DNA of 64,000 nucleotides, taken from the NCBI GenBank assembly GCA_946480695.1, contig CAMLKG010000020.1:8687-72686 (forward strand), written 5' to 3'. The notes beneath the pieces are model-generated. The model did no database searches. It saw nothing but the letters and a program-made list of their open reading frames with translations, and was not told where the DNA came from. The position numbers and the translations under genes are program-made. Below, piece by piece: positions 59,178 through 64,000 of this stretch (the stretch's first letter is position 1; each line of letters begins with the position of its first letter). This stretch comes from an uncultured Cellvibrio sp. (GTDB taxonomy: Bacteria; Pseudomonadota; Gammaproteobacteria; Pseudomonadales; Cellvibrionaceae).

Positions 59178-60926
59178 ATGGCTACCCCTCTTTCCCGTCG
59201 GCAAATTTTATTGGATTTATTACGGCCCTATCGTTGGCGTATTTTGGCAGCGCTGCTTGCGCTGGTAGTTGCGGCTGCGTCGGTGTTGTTGGTCGGGCAG
59301 GGATTGAAGCAAGTGATCGACAAAGGCTTTGTAGCCGGCAGCGCTGAGTGGCTCAATTATGCATTGCTGGGAATGCTGGCGGTAATATTGGTAATGTCGC
59401 TGGCCACTTATATGCGTTTCTATCTTGTGTCCTGGTTGGGCGAACGCATTACGGCGGATTTACGGCGGCGTGTTTTTTCGCATTTATTGAGCCTTTCGCC
59501 GGAATTTTTTGAGCAAAACCGCACGGGCGATGTGCTTTCGCGCTTGACCAACGACACCACCCAGTTGGAAACCGTGATCGGTTCCAGTGTTTCCATGGCC
59601 CTGCGCAACGCCTTGCTGCTGCTGGGTGGGTTGGTAATGCTGGCGATCACCAGCGTGAAACTGACTTTGCTGGTGTTGTCGGCGATCCCGTTTGTATTGG
59701 TGCCGATTATTGCGTTTGGTCGCCGCGTGCGCACCCTGGCGCGCGCGAGCCAGGATTCAGTGGCGCATGTAGGTGCTTACACCGATGAAGTTATCCATGA
59801 GATTCGCACGGTGCAAGCCTATGGGCACGAAACTGAATCGGCCGGTGAATTTAACTCACGGGTAGAATCGACGTTTGCGACGGGAATCAAACGAATTCGC
59901 CAGCGTGCATTGTTGGTAGCGGCAGTGATTACCCTGGTATTCAGTGCAGTAGCGTTAATTTTGTGGGTGGGTGGCCATGACGTTTTAACCGGGGCAATCA
60001 GTGCCGGCGAATTATCGGCATTTATTTTTTATGCCGTGATAGTCGCGAGTGCAATGGGCACTATTTCCGAAGTTATCGGCGATCTGCAACGCGCAGCCGG
60101 GGCTACCGAGCGATTGGTGGAACTGCTCGCAACACCGTCAAGCTTGCCGCAGGCGGAATATCCGGTAGCTTTACCCTCACCCGCCACCGGCGAGTTGAAG
60201 ATGCGCAATATTCGGTTCACATATCCATCGCGTCCGGATTCACCGGTTTTCGAAGGTTTTAATTTACATATCCACCCGGGTGAAAAAATTGCGTTGGTTG
60301 GGCCATCGGGTGCCGGCAAGACAACGGTGTTTCAATTGTTGCAGCGTTTTTATGATCCGCAGGCCGGTGAAATTTTGCTGGATGGTGTGGATATTAAACA
60401 CGCCGATATACACGCACTGCGCCAGCGCATCGCCCTGGTGCCGCAAGACCCGGTTATTTTCGCCAGCAGCCTGCGCGACAATGTGCGCTACGCGCGCCCG
60501 GATGCAACGGATGATGCGGTTATTGCCGCTTGCAAGGCGGCTTTCGCCATGGAATTTATCGAGCAGTTACCGGAAGGCCTGGATAGTTTCCTGGGCGAGC
60601 GCGGTGTGCGCTTGTCCGGTGGGCAAAAACAACGCATTGCCATTGCGCGCGCCATCCTTGCAGACCGCCCGATTTTATTATTGGATGAAGCAACCAGCGC
60701 CTTGGATTCCAATAGCGAACAACAAGTGCAAATGGCATTGGAAGTATTAATGCAAAACCGTACAACGATTATGATTGCCCATCGCCTTTCTACAATCATT
60801 AATGCCGATAGGATTGTGGTGTTGCAGCAGGGAAGGATCGTTGCCAGCGGTGCACACCAGGAATTGCTGGCCAGCAGTGAGCTTTATCAACAATTGGCGC
60901 GGTTGCAGTTCCAATCACCGCATTAA
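59178..60926 (+). CDS. MsbA-related ABC exporter (TIGR02204-like)
   Basis: A 582-residue fused ABC exporter: six membrane helices (about 18-300) and an ATPase domain. VFSHLLSLSPEFFEQNRTGDV and EVIHEIRTVQAYGHE are typical of the MsbA-related proteobacterial subgroup; Walker A GPSGAGKTT (about 376), signature RLSGGQKQRIAIAR, Walker B LLLDEATSALD. These pumps transport lipids or drugs across the inner membrane. It is not adjacent to lpxK, so it is not the essential msbA. The ATG at 59178 follows GGAT. Confidence 0.9.
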   Translation: MATPLSRRQILLDLLRPYRWRILAALLALVVAAASVLLVGQGLKQVIDKGFVAGSAEWLNYALLGMLAVILVMSLATYMRFYLVSWLGERITADLRRRVFSHLLSLSPEFFEQNRTGDVLSRLTNDTTQLETVIGSSVSMALRNALLLLGGLVMLAITSVKLTLLVLSAIPFVLVPIIAFGRRVRTLARASQDSVAHVGAYTDEVIHEIRTVQAYGHETESAGEFNSRVESTFATGIKRIRQRALLVAAVITLVFSAVALILWVGGHDVLTGAISAGELSAFIFYAVIVASAMGTISEVIGDLQRAAGATERLVELLATPSSLPQAEYPVALPSPATGELKMRNIRFTYPSRPDSPVFEGFNLHIHPGEKIALVGPSGAGKTTVFQLLQRFYDPQAGEILLDGVDIKHADIHALRQRIALVPQDPVIFASSLRDNVRYARPDATDDAVIAACKAAFAMEFIEQLPEGLDSFLGERGVRLSGGQKQRIAIARAILADRPILLLDEATSALDSNSEQQVQMALEVLMQNRTTIMIAHRLSTIINADRIVVLQQGRIVASGAHQELLASSELYQQLARLQFQSPH

Positions 60927-61037
60927 CGCTGCCAGTGGAGCCGAGGATATCTTTCAATGGCCAGATATTTTTTTGGCCAGGATATTTGGCAATGGCCAGG
61001 AAGGGTATCCGAAACCTTTCGCTGCCCTTCCCAAAAT

Positions 61038-61069
61038 AAAAAACGGCGATCCGGGGATCGCCGTTTTTT
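61038..61069. terminator. Bidirectional terminator between ABC exporter and LPMO
   Basis: A perfect stem CGGCGATCC/GGATCGCCG (61044-61063) with a GG loop, flanked by A-run on the left and T-run on the right. It separates convergent genes and works in both directions. Confidence 0.9.
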
Positions 61070-61125
61070 ATCCACACCGCTTTATCTTGCAGGATTTGTC
61101 GGGGTGAATTTTTGGTCGAAGTTGC

Positions 61126-62289
61126 TTAATTACAACTGCGAACCAGTGACCAGGCGTTTTGCCATGCCCAGCCGGTACCCGGTGCGTAGGGGCCACCCAC
61201 TGTACACCAGCCGCCGACAGTGCATTGATACTCATTGCCGCCGTTTTGTACCTTGGTACCGGTTGCGTAACTGGAACCATCCACATAGACAGGGGAAGTA
61301 CAGCTACCGGTAGCCACCGAAGACGCCGCGCTGGATACCGCAACACTGGATTTGCTGGAAGAGCCTGGTGCAACACTGCTTGGCGCCGAGGAAACAGAGC
61401 TACCGGAAGTGATGCAGCTACCCAGATCCAGCCAGTAACTGTATTGGCCCGAGTTGGTTGCCGGATCGTTGCCCTGGGTCCAGTAATTGGCCTGGTAGCG
61501 CTTGTTGTTGTGTTTCACTTGTTGCGGATTGGTGTACACGCTGCTGGCGTTCCAGGCGGGCAGGTTGGCGCAGGTATCGCCGGAAACCACGGAGCTGGCT
61601 ACCGAAGACGCCACGGATGAAGGCGCGGACGAGCCCACGGATGAGTTAGCCACGGAAGACGCAGTGCCGCCACCGAAGTCCACATCGATACATTGGTAAA
61701 AACCTTCAGCCGCATCGCGCTCCCAGTCGCGTTGCCAGATGCTGTACACAATGTGGCGACCGGTGCGCTGGGGCAGGTTTACCAGGTGGTTGGAAACCGT
61801 TTCCTGGTCGGCCTTACCGGAATCGTGGATCAACTCCAGGTCGCTCCAGCGCAGTGGCTGGCTGTGGTTGTAGCCCTGCTTGGTGATGTAGTACCGGAAA
61901 TACATGGTTTTATGCGCAGCGGTATTGGTCCAGGTAAACGTCCGTGGGCCGGGGCTTACGCTGGTGGCTGGCCAGTCAGTGCGGGCCAGGTCCATACCAA
62001 AGAGGTTGGAGCGGTTAACAGAACAGAGGCGGCCATCGGGAATGAAGTATTCATGGTTATCCTTTACGCCGCCCACCGCAACTTCCTGCGGGGTGTAAAG
62101 CCCCTGGTTGCCTGCCGCCTTGGCCGCGATACACGCCGGGTGGGTCGGGTTTTCAATGCCGTTTTCCGCACATTGGATGTAACGCGATTTTGGAGAGGAT
62201 ACGTATCCGTGGGCAAACGCCTGGCTGGCCGCCAGCAGTGAGCCCAGTACAACAGCGGAAATCCCGCAGGTCTTTATTGTCTTTTTCAC
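61126..62289 (-). CDS. AA10 lytic polysaccharide monooxygenase with CBM5 and CBM73-like modules
   Basis: A 387-residue secreted copper enzyme. Signal peptide is followed by the mature start HGYVSSPKSRYIQC, whose first histidine (H27) with the histidine in TAAHKT form the copper brace; FYQCIDVDF lies near the active site. Then come a Ser/Val linker, a CBM5-like chitin-binding module (PAWNASSVYTNPQQVKHNNK), another linker, and a C-terminal CBM73-like module (GNEYQCTVGGWCTVGG). This layout matches the chitin-active LPMO10A of Cellvibrio japonicus. I choose GTG 62289 as start, since CAGGAG lies 7 bases before it; an ATG at 62322 would add 11 residues. Confidence 0.93.
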   Translation of the reverse strand: MKKTIKTCGISAVVLGSLLAASQAFAHGYVSSPKSRYIQCAENGIENPTHPACIAAKAAGNQGLYTPQEVAVGGVKDNHEYFIPDGRLCSVNRSNLFGMDLARTDWPATSVSPGPRTFTWTNTAAHKTMYFRYYITKQGYNHSQPLRWSDLELIHDSGKADQETVSNHLVNLPQRTGRHIVYSIWQRDWERDAAEGFYQCIDVDFGGGTASSVANSSVGSSAPSSVASSVASSVVSGDTCANLPAWNASSVYTNPQQVKHNNKRYQANYWTQGNDPATNSGQYSYWLDLGSCITSGSSVSSAPSSVAPGSSSKSSVAVSSAASSVATGSCTSPVYVDGSSYATGTKVQNGGNEYQCTVGGWCTVGGPYAPGTGWAWQNAWSLVRSCN

Positions 62290-62582
62290 TCTCAATCTCC
62301 TGGGTAATTTAGGTTTGATCATTTACCGGTACGACACAACGGGCGTCGCTTGTTATGAACTTATGCAAGGTAGGGCGTTGACGCCGGTTTCATTGCATGG
62401 ATCGAGTCTAAAATGACAACGTTGTTTTGGCGAGTGCGACTTTGGGTTTCCACGGTAAGAGTTTTGGAAATAAGTTCGAATTTGCGAAGGAGTTCCACAA
62501 TTAATTTGCCCGAGGACGGGTTATTAGCGCGTCTGGATGATTTATCTGACAATGTTGTCAGTCCGGTTGCCGGACCCGCAGG
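62290..62582. other. Spacer between LPMO and phoR
   Basis: About 290 bases with no gene. Near phoR's end are two adjacent palindromes: CTGACAA-TG-TTGTCAG (62546-62561) and GTCCGG-TTG-CCGGAC (62561-62575). They lack a T-run on the minus strand, so terminator function for phoR is doubtful; they may be operator or structural elements. Confidence 0.45.
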
Positions 62583-63869
62583 CTAACGATGGGGCAACGG
62601 AAAGACGCAGGTAAACATACTGCCTTTACCGGGTTCACTGGTGATTTGCAATTCCGCGTCGTGGCGCATAAGCACGTGTTTAACGATCGCCAGGCCCAGG
62701 CCTGTCCCGCCGGTGCTGCTGTTGCGGCTGGCGTCCACGCGATAAAAACGCTCGGTCAGGCGCGGGATATGCTGGGCTTCGATGCCCGGCCCGTTGTCGC
62801 TCACCGAAACATAGAAATGCTTCTGGTCCTGCCAGAGCAAGATACTGATCTTGCCCTCATTAGGTGTGTATTTGACGGCGTTGATCACCAGGTTGGAAAA
62901 GGCGCTGTGCAATTCCTTTTCGTTACCCGTCAATAGCAGCGGCCTGGTAGTGTTATTGCAAATAAGGGTGAGTTGCTGCGCTTTTTCGCGGCTCAACACA
63001 TCGGCTTCGCTTTTTACAACGGCGAGCAATTGTTCGATGTTGATCGGTTTATGGTTGTGGCCGGCCTCGGTGGTCTCCAGTTTGGACAGTACCAGCAGGT
63101 CGTTAATTAACAACGACATGCGTTTGGATTGCTGCAGCATTTGTTGCAGCGGCTTGTTCCAGCCGGGAGTGGTGTTGTTGTCGGCCAAGGTTTCCACATA
63201 GCCATTGATGACCGTGAGCGGGGTGCGCAACTCGTGGGAGACGTTGGCAATGAAATCCTGGCGCATCTTTTCCAGGTTATGTAATTGGGTTACATCGCGG
63301 ATCACAATCAGGCGTTCATTCTTGCCGAAGCGGGTAACCTGGAATTGCAGGTGCTTGGAAGGGAAGCGCGATGATGGCAGGTCCAGCGGCTCCTCATAGT
63401 TGCCTTCTTCAAAATAGGCAACGAATTTGGGATGGCGAATAAAGTTGATGACCGATTGTCCCTGGTCCCGGGTATTGAGCGCGAGCATGCGGTGTGCCGC
63501 CGGGTTCCAGAAATCCAGGTGACCGCGCGCATCCAGGATGACCAGGCCGTCCTTTAGCGCGGAGCTGATTTCCTGGATACGTTTAATCACCGCCTGCAAG
63601 TTTTCCTTTTCCAGGCGCTGGTCGCGTTGCAGTTGGTAGATGTTGTCGAAAATCTGGCCCCAGATACCACTGGCCTCGGGCGGGTGCTCACTCTCCCGGC
63701 GCACCAGCCATTGGTTGAGGCGGCGCATTTGCCAGAGCATCCAGATAATGTAAACCGCGCAGCCGATTAGCATCCACAGCGAATAATGGTCGCTGAAAAA
63801 ACCAATCACACTGCAAACGACAAGGATAACCAGGATACGCTGGAGTTCGGTGCTGAAACCTTTTAGCAA
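62583..63869 (-). CDS. phoR: Phosphate regulon sensor kinase PhoR
   Basis: A 428-residue membrane histidine kinase. Two N-terminal membrane helices with almost no periplasmic loop (about 12-27 and 32-48), a charged region, a PAS domain (about 100-195, with GLVILDARGHLDFWNPAA), phosphoacceptor H212 in SHELRTPLTVING, and an ATP domain with SNLVINAVKYTPNEG, DNGPGIE and GGTGLGLAI. This arrangement is that of PhoR, which with PhoB controls phosphate starvation genes. The start appears to be TTG at 63869 with a GAGG ribosome site about 10 bases upstream; PhoB would be expected to the right, outside the window. Confidence 0.9.
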   Translation of the reverse strand: MLKGFSTELQRILVILVVCSVIGFFSDHYSLWMLIGCAVYIIWMLWQMRRLNQWLVRRESEHPPEASGIWGQIFDNIYQLQRDQRLEKENLQAVIKRIQEISSALKDGLVILDARGHLDFWNPAAHRMLALNTRDQGQSVINFIRHPKFVAYFEEGNYEEPLDLPSSRFPSKHLQFQVTRFGKNERLIVIRDVTQLHNLEKMRQDFIANVSHELRTPLTVINGYVETLADNNTTPGWNKPLQQMLQQSKRMSLLINDLLVLSKLETTEAGHNHKPINIEQLLAVVKSEADVLSREKAQQLTLICNNTTRPLLLTGNEKELHSAFSNLVINAVKYTPNEGKISILLWQDQKHFYVSVSDNGPGIEAQHIPRLTERFYRVDASRNSSTGGTGLGLAIVKHVLMRHDAELQITSEPGKGSMFTCVFPLPHR

Positions 63870-63909
63870 AACCTAAACCTCATGGCACATAGCGAGTACG
63901 GGAGGCGGG

Positions 63910-63985
63910 TTTTCCCTGCAAGACCATCGGAGACATGGATGTCGACGATGAGCCTCCATGGATGGATTCACGGCGTGTCCGGCCC
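63910..63985. repeat. Repetitive extragenic palindrome candidate
   Basis: An intergenic stretch containing two stem-like elements: CATCG-GA-GACAT-GG-ATGTC-GA-CGATG (with paired mismatches) and TCCATGGA. The text around it (GCGGGTTTTCCCTGCAAGACC) looks like a recurring gammaproteobacterial intergenic repeat. Only a genome-wide copy count would confirm this. Confidence 0.4.
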
Positions 63986-64000
63986 GGGCCTGTCCCGCCC

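Noticed and set aside
59178..60926. Assignment as essential msbA
   Set aside because: No lpxK neighbour and the sequence fits the MsbA-related subgroup better.

Overview
The window looks like a chromosome segment of a Cellvibrio-type gammaproteobacterium, close to C. japonicus. The strongest evidence is a pair of secreted polysaccharide-degrading enzymes with the serine-rich linkers typical of that group. One is a very large GH6 cellulase (15.9-19.7 kb). The other is an AA10 lytic polysaccharide monooxygenase with CBM5/CBM73-like modules (61.1-62.3 kb), whose layout matches the chitin-active LPMO10A known from C. japonicus. Housekeeping neighbours (PhoR, RecQ, PACE efflux, a RIO-like kinase, a PA0069-family radical SAM protein) also fit. 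No tRNA, rRNA, CRISPR array or intact insertion sequence was seen.

Layout. At 0-2.3 kb, a leftward operon encodes an MGDG-synthase-like glycosyltransferase, a YkoP-like protein and a NodB deacetylase that runs off the window. At 2.6-6.6 kb, a leftward arsenate operon reads arsR, GAPDH, arsJ and a translationally coupled ATP-grasp-like gene, with a palindromic operator. At 6.8-15.5 kb come a radical SAM gene under a LexA-type box, a divergent PACE pump/LysR pair, small HTH regulators with palindromic operators, ogt, a DUF2157/DUF4824 membrane pair and two small exported proteins. At 15.9-21.3 kb lie the GH6 enzyme and a CPA1-type cation/proton antiporter.

From about 21.3 to 37.3 kb the sequence becomes AT-richer and holds many orphan genes; I read it as an accessory island. 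It contains two homologous two-gene cassettes in opposite orientation (23.8-24.8 and 25.6-26.6 kb), which I cannot assign to any family. Next to them is a leftward defence-like group: an Abi-alpha/DUF4393 protein, an HNH protein with a C-terminal membrane anchor, an OLD-family ATPase-TOPRIM nuclease and an HNH_2 endonuclease. A decayed second copy of the last gene lies at 36.6-36.9 kb. Degenerate palindromic spacers and one attC-like inverted repeat suggest repeated insertion and decay.

From 37.3 kb to the end the gene order again looks like ordinary backbone. It holds an Rrf2/flavoprotein pair with palindromic operators, an ArsR/SRPBCC pair, an esterase, recQ, a glycosyltransferase, an S9 peptidase, a PepSY-PepSY-response regulator-kinase operon, an Atm1-like ABC exporter, an unusual CheA-like kinase with CheY and CheX, a Bcr/CflA pump, a cold-shock gene with a long leader, an MsbA-related exporter, the LPMO and phoR. 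The last 100 bases resemble a repetitive extragenic palindrome.

All calls come from reading the translated frames and the DNA by eye. No database search was run, so family names reflect motif recognition.
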